Shown in pieces: positions 45,522 to 55,430 of a DNA stretch of 64,000 nucleotides (positions are counted from its first letter, which is position 1; the number at the start of each line of letters is the position of its first letter). The notes under the pieces were generated by a model. The model had not been told where the DNA came from. It worked only from the letters and a program-made list of their open reading frames with translations, and searched no databases. A program made the translations under genes and the position numbers. The stretch comes from Sympetrum striolatum (Eukaryota > Arthropoda > Insecta > Odonata > Libellulidae), in contig OX388348.1 in NCBI GenBank assembly GCA_947579665.1, forward strand, positions 4,154,001 through 4,218,000, read 5' to 3'.

Positions 45522-46149
45522 TATTCCATTTTTATCCCAATTTAAAGATTCATTTTCTCGCTAGTCTCACGCAAAATATCTTTTGCGTTATAAACCGAGT
45601 AAGCGATTGAAGTGGTTCTTAAACTGAATATAAGTAAATCTTCAGTTGTATAATGTATGCAAAAACAAATGTTATCTGCAATCATCATAAAGAATGATTT
45701 CACTCTAGATAAACTTTGACCTTCTCGAAAACAGGTGCAACGAACGTAAAAGAAATGTACGCTGAAAAATATCGACTGAGGTTAAGGTCTTGTAAACGAC
45801 AGCCAACACCTAAATTCTTCCGGATCATGTATGTCCCTAGTAAAATTTCCAAAGGCTATGAAACTTGGGAAGTTAGATAATTGGCTACCCAAAGCGCTTT
45901 TCAAGAGCAAAGCACATGTCGCACAGTGGGCTGAAATATAAAAAAAACACAGACGTGTTAACCCTTGTGTAGGCACCCGGGTACCCACTAAGGTATATTT
46001 TTGCTTGTACGTTGATTATAAAGAAAGATATCGCTTTGATGCTTCAGATCGTCGTTATCTAACTGAATCCCTAGTAAATACTACTATTATAAATACTTTA
46101 ACTATATTTAATGCTTAAATAAAAGCATTAAAAGTTCACATACGTCCTG

Positions 46150-46900
46150 GGGGCACCCGGGGTACCCGGGTACCCACCTGAAATTTCCTTCTCATTTTCT
46201 GACACATATGCGTTGGAATTCGTTCCTTAAAAACTTTTTTCAATAAATAGACATTTTCTGAAGATATTAAAGCCAATTTTATATCAATTGAACGGTTAGA
46301 ACTTTTATTATGAATAAACATAGAAAGGTATGTTTCTTACTTCCGTAAAACGGCCAGCGTCAGTCACGCGAAATATCCGCATTCTTGTTACGGGGGCTCA
46401 ACTTTGGAATCGTATAAAAGTTTAAGTAGAAATTGCACAAAAAAACAAGTGACATCAACGTTTAATACGTTCTATTGCACATGTAACCATATTAGCTAAT
46501 CATTTCTGTTTTCATAACATTTGGTATTTATCATAGATGGAACGGAAAAGTGCCCATTTTTACGAGCTGTTTCACGGAGTGCTCTTTTTGAACGTTTGTT
46601 CCTCAAACGCTATTACTTCAATCACAAAGATATTTTGATAGAATATTAATACGGGTATTAGTAATTAAAATACGAAGTTTCAGAATATTTGTATGAAACA
46701 ATAAAAAGTTGTTGTCGATTTTGTAAAACAACTTTTTCTCGGAAGTGGATAGCCGTAGAAATACAAAATTGGGTTCGTTAGAAAGATTTCGAAATGAGTT
46801 TTCACGGTAAATAATTATTTTTCACAACAAGTTAGCGGATTTTTTTATACGAATTAATATTTAACGCCGAGATTTGCTACTGTTGAGCAGTGTTGCCATG
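46150..46900 (+). repeat. Long terminal inverted repeat, left arm
   Basis: Pairs with 48120-48846 in inverse orientation. The inner part (about 46440-46860) is nearly identical to its partner. The outer part (about 46190-46430) is recognisable only in patches such as GGAATTCGTT and AGAAAGGTATGTTT. Homology ends near AGCAGTGTTGCC on the inner side. Confidence 0.85.
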
Positions 46901-47421
46901 TTGATGTCTTCGGGAGTTCCTAACCTCCCTATCTCGCCCTGCTCTTTCTTTGTATCATTTTTCAGCTGCGATAATATCGTTTTATCTGAAAAAAACAAAT
47001 TTTAAGTACTAACACCTCAAATTTACCCCAGCGCCTTAAGTTAAGCTTTAGTAATATTGCTGTACTGACTGTGGTAGTTTTTCGTTAGCTTCTATTGGGC
47101 AATATATGCTGCATAATATGTACATCGATGATAATTTTCACGGAGAATTTTTATTCACATCAATCGTTAGATTTGACATACGTTTTCGAATGTTAATTAC
47201 AGACAAGTTTTTGACTTACATCGCACACTTTTCTAGGTTTTCTTCTCCTTCTTATCAATTGCTTATAGCACAGGTGACAGCTCCCAGTGATCTTCTTTCT
47301 CCAGGAGCGATGTAGATGCACCAAGAGTAGAATCCTCCGCAATAACTGGCTGCCCGATAACACTTTCAATCGCTATCTTTGTTGTAATATTGCGCATAAC
47401 TTGCAAATTTTGTGATCTTTG

Positions 47422-47777
47422 CTAAATTACTGGCTTCGCCAGCTCTTCACTTAATTTTCGCATAAATCTACGTCGTTGGTTGGTTTTTGACGTCAGCATT
47501 TCGTTGTTTTCATAGTATATCCGATAGGATGCAAAAGTAGCTACGTCGATTATATTGAAAAACATAGCTAGCGGCCATCTATAAGTGCGGCATTTTGTTG
47601 TATACCTAATAATCATCTGGTACATTGTATCATCTCCAGATTTAAACTTACTGTAATAGAAAATTATATGGGGCTTCTTCTTACCACTTTCATAAATATT
47701 TATATCAGAATGCATTGTTGAAATTAAAATAACTGCTTTCCCCTTCTTTGGGACATAAGAGCAAATAATTACTCTTT
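47422..47777 (-). pseudogene. PiggyBac transposase C-terminal fragment
   Basis: An uninterrupted frame of about 118 codons between an upstream in-frame stop (near 47780) and a TAG at 47422-47424. It reads SYVPKKGKAVILISTMHSD, then KKPHIIFYYSKFKSGDDTM, then YRWPLAMFFNIIDVATFASY and RRRFMRKLSEELAKPV. This is the conserved C-terminal part of the piggyBac DDD transposase: IFYYSKFKSGDDTM matches the family's FYNxTKGGVDTL, and the GDD Asp is the likely last catalytic residue. Further along the minus strand (about 47320 down to 47210), in another frame, GSCHLCYKQLIRRRRKPRKV resembles the start of the Cys-rich C-terminal domain. The N-terminal two-thirds is absent, so the fragment is inactive. Confidence 0.88.
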
Positions 47778-48119
47778 AGTGGAAATTAATTATTGTTCTT
47801 CAAATAGCCTTTGCACGAAAAAATTCTAAGAATAAAAGAAAGTGACACTATGTTTTATGTATTCTACATAAACCTGTGAAGCGTTCGACTCTCTCAGTAA
47901 TGTAAATACCAGAAGAAAGCCAGGAGTAGCACTGAAGCACATATATTCAGTTTCTACGAAACATAAGGGTAAGAAAGATGACCAATAAGATAAGATAATA
48001 AGGGAAAATACGAAACGTTATTGATATGATTAGGCGTAGCTTCGCAGACCATGGCGATAGAAAGAAAGCCTCTCTGAGGGACGGAGTGTACAAAAGCTCG
48101 AGATGCAAGACCAATAATT

Positions 48120-48846
48120 CGGCAACACTGCTGCACAATGCGGATCCCGGCGTTAAATATAAATTCGTATAAAAAAATCCGCTAATTTGTTGTGAAAAAT
48201 AATTATTTACCGTGAAAACTCATTTCGAAATCTTTCTAACGAACCCAATTTTGTATTTCTACGGCTATCCACTTCCGAGAAAAAGTTGTTTTTCAAAATC
48301 GACAACAACTTTTTATTGTTTCATACAAATATTCTGAAACTTCGTATTTTAATTACTAATACCCGTATTAATATTCTGTCAAAATATCTTTGTGATTGAA
48401 GTAATAGCGTTTGAGGAACAAACGTTCAAAAAGAGCACTCCGTGAAACAGCTCGTAAAAATGGGCACTTTTCCGTTCCATCTATGATAAACACCAAATGT
48501 TATGAAAACAGAAATGATTAGCTTATATGGTTACAAGCGCAATAGAACATACTAAAGGTTGATGTCACTTGTTTTTTGTGCAATTTCTACTTTAAATTTT
48601 ACAAGACTTCAAATTTGAATTTTTAATGAAAAAAAGGAATTCAGGCGTCAAGAACCGAAGAATAAACATACCTTTCTAATTTTGTTAATTGTAGAGGTTC
48701 TAACCGGTCAAATGGTATAAGAATGACTTTAATACCTTTATAACATATATATTTATTAAATAAAATGTTCAGAGAACGAATTCCTTTACAAATGTGTTCA
48801 AAAATGAGATCTAAAGAGGTGGGTACCCGGGTACCCCGGGTGCAAA
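48120..48846 (-). repeat. Long terminal inverted repeat, right arm
   Basis: Inverted partner of 46150-46900. It starts at GGCAACACTGCTGCAC and ends with ACCCGGGTACCCCGGGTGC. The sequence after 48846 is unrelated to the left end. Confidence 0.85.
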
Positions 48847-48859
48847 ATACTAATGCGCT

Positions 48860-49215
48860 CTATTTTTCTGCGACTTTTGTGGACGACAAAAAGAAGCATT
48901 CTTAGTTCAAATGGCGAGCGTGGAGGACGTTGTGGAGTGGAGGGGGTAGGGGCGGGGGTGTGGATGAGTGGAGGGGGTAGGGGCGGAAACAGCCACCATA
49001 GTTCTGATTGACGAGAGGGGTAGCGGGGAAATGTCTGCAACACCGAAAGGGCGCTGCAACTTTTGTTGACGACAATTGTGTTTGCAAACAAAATTTCGGT
49101 TGCAGACACGGAAAATCTGTCGTCAACACGATTTGTTGACGACAAAATAAGTGCTGTTTTGTGAAATGTCGTCGACATCTGTCGTCAACACGTGTCGTCA
49201 ACTCCGGTGTAAACC
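48860..49215. repeat. Segment with repeated GTTGACGAC/GTCGTCAAC words
   Basis: GTTGACGAC or its complement occurs repeatedly from about 49065 to 49202, including a perfect 10-bp hairpin GTCGTCAACA...TGTTGACGAC (about 49112-49142). The segment ends CTCCGGTGTAAACCCGGC at about 49202-49219, which resembles the end of a DNA-transposon MITE, but no matching left end was found. The left part (48920-48990) contains two copies of AGTGGAGGGGGTAGGGGCGG. Confidence 0.6.
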
Positions 49216-49370
49216 CGGCTTTATAAGACAGTTGATAGTCCATCGCCGTTTACCTAGCTGTTTTCCTTAGTTTATCTCGAAATTTGGCTGAAAAAGTGGT
49301 TATAATGTAATAAGTTAATGATAAACGGAAAAATAAAATTGTCGTTTTTTTTCGATTTTAGCCCACTGTG

Positions 49371-50649
49371 AGTCATTTGAATAACTGAAACGATTTTACA
49401 TTTTTTGTACTTACATATTCTTTTTCTCGCATGTTTGGCTTTTTATATATTTTCATCTCATTTCGAGACCTAGCATAACTCTTTTTTTCCCATTCTAAAA
49501 ACTTCATTCCCTTCAAAATAATTCGTTTTCCCGCTTAGAAAATCTCTAAACGAGGCAACTCTTGGCCCTGGTAAAACACAGCGGGTGATGAGTTGGTTAC
49601 GAGTTGTAGTACGCGGCAAAAGCGGATCGCACAGTGGTCATATCCACCTGTTACTCTAGTCTGCAGGTGTTCTCATGTCTATGTTGACGACGCGTTCTCT
49701 GTCGCGACGTTTGCTCTGGTTTATTCTGATGTTCCCACGTTTGCTCAGTTCGAGAGTCGCATGGCATCCCAGCCCAATTGCATTTGATCGCAGACTCAAT
49801 CCTCGTCGTTGGTGGAAGGCGGAGGGGAAGAACCTTCGAAGCACGAACATTCAGACTTTGGCTTCGAGACCGGCGTGCATTTATTGAGCAGTGGAGATAT
49901 ATTTAGGATTGAGAGGTCATGTAGTTAGTACAGGCTAGCAAATGAATTTCTGGCCGAGCCAATTACGAGCGAAATGCGGACACTGGAATCGAATAAGCGT
50001 CACAAATGAATTAATTCATTTCTACAAAAGTGAAATATCGATTTAATTTGCGATTTGCGAAGTATCTCATCCTTGGTTGTAATTCGAAGATCATCATAGG
50101 TGGAGGTAGTAGGCTAATTGTTAATATAAAAGACGATGAGAAATGTCCTATGGATTTTACGATTAAATCCCGAGAAGAAATAACAGGCAGATTGTTATCG
50201 CGGTTAAATTTTCTCTCCTTTGTGGAGCACGAATCTGGAGTGTTCGCGACATTGAAGGCTTCTAGTCCACTATAACTCAAACTAAAAAGACATACATATG
50301 CGTTTAACAGACAATTTAACTCTTCTCGACAAGTTTAGCGCAATTTAATTAAAATATAAAGTTGAATGCATATAAGAATCATCAAAATATGACGATCATA
50401 TTTGATTTGATTTTCATAGTCCAGACGACAACTCGAAAAAAAGAGTAAAGAGAACACGATCTTTCTAATGTATTAAAAGGCTGCATAAATGTTTACGTGT
50501 AAAATCGCTAAATGCTCTTCATTATTTTATCGATCTATTCTGTAAGACAAAGGCGACCACAATGATACCCATGTAGATGATAAATTTCAGCAAACACGAT
50601 AAATCTTAGTATAAAAAAAGAATTGATTAACGAAGGAAACGAAAGATAA
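49371..50649. other. Region with short unassigned frames
   Basis: A 70-codon ATG frame (49675-49887), rich in Arg and Ser, and an 81-codon frame without ATG (50030-50275) have no recognised domain. GC content is higher at 49560-49890 than around it, which may reflect a fragment of a mobile element or an exon, but I cannot name it. Confidence 0.35.
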
Positions 50650-50909
50650 ACAAGTTTTATAAATCATTATTCAAATGAGGATTTCGATGGCTTCGACGAA
50701 AAAATAATATCGATCTTGAATGGGTTAAATAAGAAGATCTGATTACCATACGGAAGCTACACCAAAATTACATCGGTTCGGAACTACTTGACGAAGTAAA
50801 TGAAATTTTAGTACCAGCAAAGATCGAACGCGGTCTCCGAGAAGCACTGGCTGAACGTTGCAAGGAAGTAATTGGAAAAACAGATTACTCTTGGTCATTC
50901 TTTCTTTAG
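50650..50909 (+). pseudogene. Decayed coding remnant, unrecognised
   Basis: Two adjoining frames read like one protein broken by a frameshift. Frame one (50650-50742, 30 codons) contains NEDFDGFDEKIISILNGLNK. Frame two (50733-50909, 58 codons) contains NYIGSELLDEVNEILVPAKI and then ERGLREALAERCKEVIGKTD, and ends with TAG. The composition (charged, helix-forming, few AT-driven residues) is unlike the AT-rich background frames. I do not recognise the family. It could be a broken exon, a retrogene or part of a transposon. Confidence 0.3.
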
Positions 50910-51159
50910 ACTATTAGAGGGGCTAAGAGGATAGATAAGGGAATTATGCGAATGTTATTAAACCTCCTCGCCAGACGCTACTGGCGACTAGCTGAGTGCA
51001 TATCTAAATCGGGCGTAAGTAAAATTAGGAGAGAAGAAAGTTTAAATGAATCATTTATAGATGGATTTGCACGTCCCTTCAAAATACTCGAGAGACAATC
51101 ACAAAGGGATTCCACAGAGCGCTTTCATAAGAGGATTTCAGTCAGTGGCATCAGCTGAG

Positions 51160-51245
51160 CCTACGGAGAGCCAAGCGGACAGTGCGTACGGCTTTGGTGA
51201 ACGTGGTCCTGGGTTAGATTTCCGGCCCCCGTTCGGTAGGACTTC
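51160..51245 (+). mobile_element. tRNA-like SINE head (fragment)
   Basis: GAGAGCCAAGCGGACAGTGC (51167-51186) resembles an A-box region and GTCCTGGGTTAGATTTCC (about 51206-51223) a T-arm/B-box with one substitution (TTAGA for TTCGA). The spacing of about 40 bp is right for a tRNA. It is related in style to the SINE at 43374, with the shared word GCGGACAG/GTGGACAG. The ends and any target duplication were not identified. Confidence 0.5.
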
Positions 51246-52899
51246 TGATTTCGAGGCACTTCTAACAGTACTACTATAACCAATACATCAGTTCAATCCG
51301 CAAACCGAAAAATGAGGTTGAACAGCCAGGGGAAAGAGAGAGGGAGAGGTCTTGTGTAACGATCCTCTTTGCGAATATGTCCGGATGGATTTTCAACGCT
51401 CCCTTCATCTTTCCCTTCATGACTCCTTTTGGCCATGGTCTCTTTCTTGCTTAGGAAAACCTTCATGCGAACCTGATGAAATTGTGTGAGATTATTACTT
51501 CTCCCATATGATGATGCACGTTTTCAATTACACCTAAAAGAACTTACTTACTTAAAAGAGAAAATGTATTCTTAATTTCGTTATCACAAGGCAAGTAAAT
51601 CTCCACGAATCATAAGCAAGCCCAAGCATTTTTTATGGAATAGGATTCAATACATGAAACTTCTTTTATTGCTTGGAGACTAAACCTGTACAATACAATG
51701 TCGATTTCGGGGTCAGCGAAAATGATTAAAAATCTTCGGTTTTAGTCGGTTACAAATCACGGCGTCAGTTAAGTAAAAAATACCAGCAGATTGTGAAGAG
51801 ACCTTCAATGGAGAGAATAATGATATCTCTTTAAATTGTCGGATGCGATGGGTTGCTATTCCTTTAATTAGTCTCCTGTGCAGAGTCATTCGATGTCGTA
51901 AAGAAGAGAATTCCTGCGGGATAAAAACTAAGGGTTAGTAAAGACGAATTAAGAAAATGCACAGTGATACAATCTTTTTGTTATAACTATACGAAGTTTC
52001 AACTCCAGCACTCAAAGAGAAACTGTTTTTGTCCCAATGTCCAGCTTTTTCGATTTTGGCCCATGGCGCAGCGCATCCAATTAATACCTTCGTCGCTGAG
52101 AGCTTAAACTATCGCGGCCGACAACGCGTAATGCGCTATCCCCGTAAGGCCTTTTTTACGTTATTTATAGACTTACACGGTTCGGTCTTGCACAGAAATT
52201 AAATTCACAATTTTCTCAGAAACTCTTCCGCTGGATGTTTTTTCGTGGCTGAATTGGACGGAAAGTAGCAGGCCACTGCAATTTTTCGATGCATTTTGCT
52301 AGAAATTCCGGACTTTTCTAATCAATTATGTTGAAAATTTCTCTCAAATACTCTCACCAGCTTAAGTAATAAAACTAACGAAAAGAGAAAAGTTTTAAGC
52401 TGATATTGAAGCTACGAATCCCATGTTTCTTAAATAAGAGAATTAATAGCACATGCTCTGAAAGAAACAGAACAAAATGCAGCATTTCTGAAATGTAACA
52501 TTATTTCCGATATTTGCAGTTCCGTAGTAAATAAACAAAAATATATCTCAACACTGAAACAATTTCAAACAATTTGGCTCAACTTCATAATTCTACGCAA
52601 ATTTAGCAGCGTTGCGCGAGTTTCTCCTATGTGACGGGTTACATCCACTGGCCGGTTGATTTTATATGGGAAGAATGATATGAATGGTAATAGAATATGA
52701 GGATTGAAATCGGAAGTATTTTATCCAAGGCCCACATACATTAAATATAAAATTAGACGTAGAATCCTCTGTTTCCTATTATACAGCGATGAAGAAAGCA
52801 GTCGTACAAATGAATCCGTAGTCGTCACACACACCATAGATAGTCAAATCTTTTAAAGTTAATTCCCCGATCATTAATATAATTAGTTAATACAATACT
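51246..52899. other. AT-rich region without recognised genes
   Basis: No frame longer than about 60 codons, no inverted termini and no tandem repeats noticed. Confidence 0.4.
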
Positions 52900-53133
52900 A
52901 TGGGCCGTTCTGATACTGCGAGGAAGATTAGGAAAATGCTAGATGCTAAAAACGAAATCGATTCAAAAACGAATCGTTTCATGAATTCATTTTTTTCGCG
53001 AACAATACGCGAAAGCAATCGATTACAAGCAGAAAGTCAACGTGTCTGTACCCCCTGCCACATGTCCAAAGGCGGCTTGCAGGGTTTTTATATAGATATA
53101 GACAATATCAATATCTTGAATCAAACGTTGTAA
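52900..53133 (+). CDS. Hypothetical small ORF (77 codons)
   Basis: A true ATG start (ACTATGG context) and TAA end. The product is basic and polar, rich in Lys, Arg, Asn and Ser, with one CTPCHMSKGG stretch holding two cysteines. There is no signal peptide or membrane segment. No homology recognised. The next in-frame ATG is far downstream, and no splice sites clearly bound it. It may be chance. Confidence 0.15.
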   Translation: MGRSDTARKIRKMLDAKNEIDSKTNRFMNSFFSRTIRESNRLQAESQRVCTPCHMSKGGLQGFYIDIDNINILNQTL

Positions 53134-53648
53134 TCCTCAAATTCGAGAATGGTTTGCGACACAATTTCTCCCGAAATGCGTCATTAAAATTTCGAACGAG
53201 CTTTCCTATATTTTCAAGTTAAAATTACGGAATCATTCCTTTGCCGCTCGCTTGCGTGTGAGCGATTGCTCAGAAATGTTAAGAGAACGAAGCATTGGTA
53301 AAATGGTGGTCGCATTCATGAACCAGCAGTCAAATGGTTTCGTACGAAGGTTTTCCTAAGCAAGAAAGAGAGAATTTGGTCAAAAGGAGAATTCGTGCTA
53401 GGAAATGGGGGGCAGTTGGGTAGTTTGCCACCAATCGCTCGGCTGTGCGTTGAAAATCTAATTAAAATATTACCACAAAGCGGCGATAGTGACACAGTGA
53501 AAGAAAAAAATGAGATGATCCCTTAAAATTATTAAAACAAAGTCGCAAAGAGGATTTGTTACGCATAGCCTTCTTCAACTTTTCTCCCCCAGCTCTATCT
53601 TCCCTCTATCCCCCACCTCTCCCTCCCCTCCATCCCCCAATGCGGGAA
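53134..53648. other. Upstream region of the candidate transcription unit
   Basis: No gene seen. A pyrimidine-rich stretch (CTCTATCTTCCCTCTATCCC, about 53590-53640) lies directly before the TATA-like motif. Confidence 0.4.
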
Positions 53649-53690
53649 TATAAGTCCTGAAATTCTCTGCCCGCTGCCGTTCCTAATCAG
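53649..53690 (+). promoter_or_regulatory. Candidate core promoter
   Basis: TATAAG at 53649-53654 in a GC-richer setting, followed 40 bp later by AATCAGCG (53685-53692), an initiator-like motif. The spacing is longer than the usual ~30 bp, so the start could be slightly upstream. The call rests on motif position and on the downstream splice and poly(A) signals. Confidence 0.35.
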
Positions 53691-55425
53691 CGTTCGTCCC
53701 GAGAGACTCGAGCAGCAAAATATTCTCGACAGTTGAGGTCTCCGACGACGGTAGTGCAGTCTCTACAAATGGCAGTTTCTCAAATCTTCGAGATTATCGA
53801 CTTCTCCGATCGAATACAGCAGTCTTCCTTTGCTATTCGTCTACATTACTGCGAAGTTGAGATAACTCTAGGAGACCGATCACATCCACCGTACGATATC
53901 TCGAACCGAAGGCGAGGGAAGCATTTCGTATAGTACAAGGTATTGGGGCAGCATATCTTCCAACTGGGCCCTGTAATTCGTAGTCTACTGTGCCTTCAAG
54001 TCTCCTAAAGGCAGCTTCCTGAACAACCGATCGAAGGCACTCCCTCCAACGTCCAAGAAGGGAAGCAGACGTACCGACTGCTAGCACTGGTGAAATGGCG
54101 GAGAAGATTCATTCTTTCGGCGCAGCTCCTCCCAAAACGCCGCCACGAGTTCCGCGGTCGGATCATCGGTAGCTGCCCCTACTCCATTTAGCTACCCACT
54201 CTACGAAAGACAGAATTTCGACTTCCATCTTTCGAGATATCTACAGCGGAGCTAATGAATGCCTTGCAGTAGTATTGGCTCAGAATTTCGTAGCAGAGAC
54301 GACGACCGAAAGACATCGAGAGAAGTGTTCGGAAAATGCAGCCTTGTCGGAGCGCTCGACGTAGCTGTCCGGTGAAGAAGATCGTGAATCTGTGTTGTGT
54401 GTGTTTTGTGAAATGGTCATTTTAGTGAATTAGTGGAAGTGACTGCAAGAGGAGGTTCAGTTCGCCGATGGAAAGCAGAGCTCTACCGCCGCAGGAGGAA
54501 TCCCTCTGCTAAAGGTAAGGAGACGTCGTCTTTCAGCTCAGGTGGCAGGTTTTTTAGGAATGGGCCCACCCAACGGGCATTAGAGAACAGGTTAATTTTT
54601 TGGGGGGAGAGGGGAAATTAAGGTAATAGGTTTTACACACACTCCTTACAGACAGGCTTTTTAGCCATTAGAGAATTAAACTTAATTAGTCTTCTAAAAG
54701 TCTCTCTTCTATCTTTTCCGTGGCTGTGGTTTTCATGCAACAGCCACACTGTGGTTTTATAGGGCTTGCTAAATGGAACTGATGTCGCGATGTCCCCGAA
54801 ATATTTGGTTCCAGTTCCACTTGGCAGGCGAACCCTTCCACTGTAAAAAGGGATATGAGTCGAGCACAGTACGCCTTTGCGTGATTTGGAAACCTGTGCA
54901 AAGTATTTCTATGTAGAAAGCTTAATTATTGTAAATTATTTTGCTGTAAGATTTTTGCCTGAGAACTGCATCTTGTAAACTCTTTCGGATTTGTTTTTAT
55001 GCGGTTTCTCTGCCTAAGAGATGGATTCACGTCCATTTTCAAACTAATTTCTAGATATTTGAGCATCTAGCTGAGGGTGAATAATTTTATTTCTTTTAAT
55101 TTACAGTAACAGCGAAACAGTTGCAACCCATATTTCCGGGAATCCAGGAGCAAGGCAAATCTTCGCAGAGACGTCATCCTACGACGCCGCTGTCTCCAGC
55201 TATCCTCCCAGAGAAACTAAAAGACTCCCGAAAGAGCGAGTGTTGGCATGAAAGAGAATTTTGCCAGGAAAAGTTGAGTGGACTATTGAGGCCAAAGGTC
55301 TCGTCTGATCATAAAATTTCTTTGCCTTGCATTAAATAGTAGTAATTAATAGTATTAATCAGTTTTTCCAATGTCTAATTTCCTGAATGCCCGGCTTTTA
55401 TTTTTATTGCAAATAAAGATTTTAA
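53690..55425 (+). other. Candidate two-exon transcription unit
   Basis: Exon 1 (about 53690-54514) ends AAAG|GTAAGG, a strong donor at 54515. The 592-bp intron ends TTTCTTTTAATTTACAG, a strong acceptor with AG at 55105-55106. Exon 2 starts at 55107, and AATAAA at 55412-55417 can end it near 55430. The frame that is open before the donor continues across the junction to a TAG at 55337-55339 (111 codons from 54412). It contains no ATG and follows a stop at 54409, so it is not translatable as drawn. The GC content of both exons exceeds that of the intron. This may be a non-coding RNA, or a gene whose start exon I have not found. Confidence 0.4.
53769..53933 (+). CDS. Short ORF, first ATG of the candidate transcript (54 codons)
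   Basis: This is the first ATG downstream of the proposed start site, in the good context ACAAATGG. The product contains IFEIIDFSDRIQQSSFAIRL and ends in an Arg-rich tail (SNRRRGKHFV). No known family recognised. It could be an upstream ORF of a longer coding transcript or simply chance. Confidence 0.2.
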   Translation: MAVSQIFEIIDFSDRIQQSSFAIRLHYCEVEITLGDRSHPPYDISNRRRGKHFV

Positions 55426-55430
55426 ACTAA

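Larger units (their letters stand above)
45962..48846 (-). mobile_element. PiggyBac-type element, decayed, right terminus lost
   Basis: Left border TTAA|CCCTTGTGTAGGCACCC (TTAA at 45958-45961) has the TTAA target and CCC start of piggyBac elements. GCACCCGGGTACCCAC lies at the terminus and a second copy, GCACCCGGGGTACCCGGGT, at about 46153. Its inverted partner ACCCGGGTACCCCGGGTGC is at about 48826-48845. No TTAA follows it, so the outer right end is missing or replaced. Between lie long inverted repeats (46150-46900 and 48120-48846) and a minus-strand transposase remnant. Confidence 0.8.
45922..49370. mobile_element. Composite element with CACAGTG terminal inverted repeats
   Basis: The left end CACAGTGGGCTGAAAT (45922) and the right end (CACAGTGGGCTAAAAT on the minus strand from 49370) match at about 24 of 27 positions, including an A run. 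CACAGTG is the terminal heptamer of Transib transposons and of the V(D)J recombination signal. However, the flanks TGTCG and AGTCA do not form the 5-bp duplication Transib should leave (only GTC is shared), so the family is uncertain. The interior is largely a piggyBac-type element inserted at a TTAA 36 bp from the left end. Confidence 0.55.
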
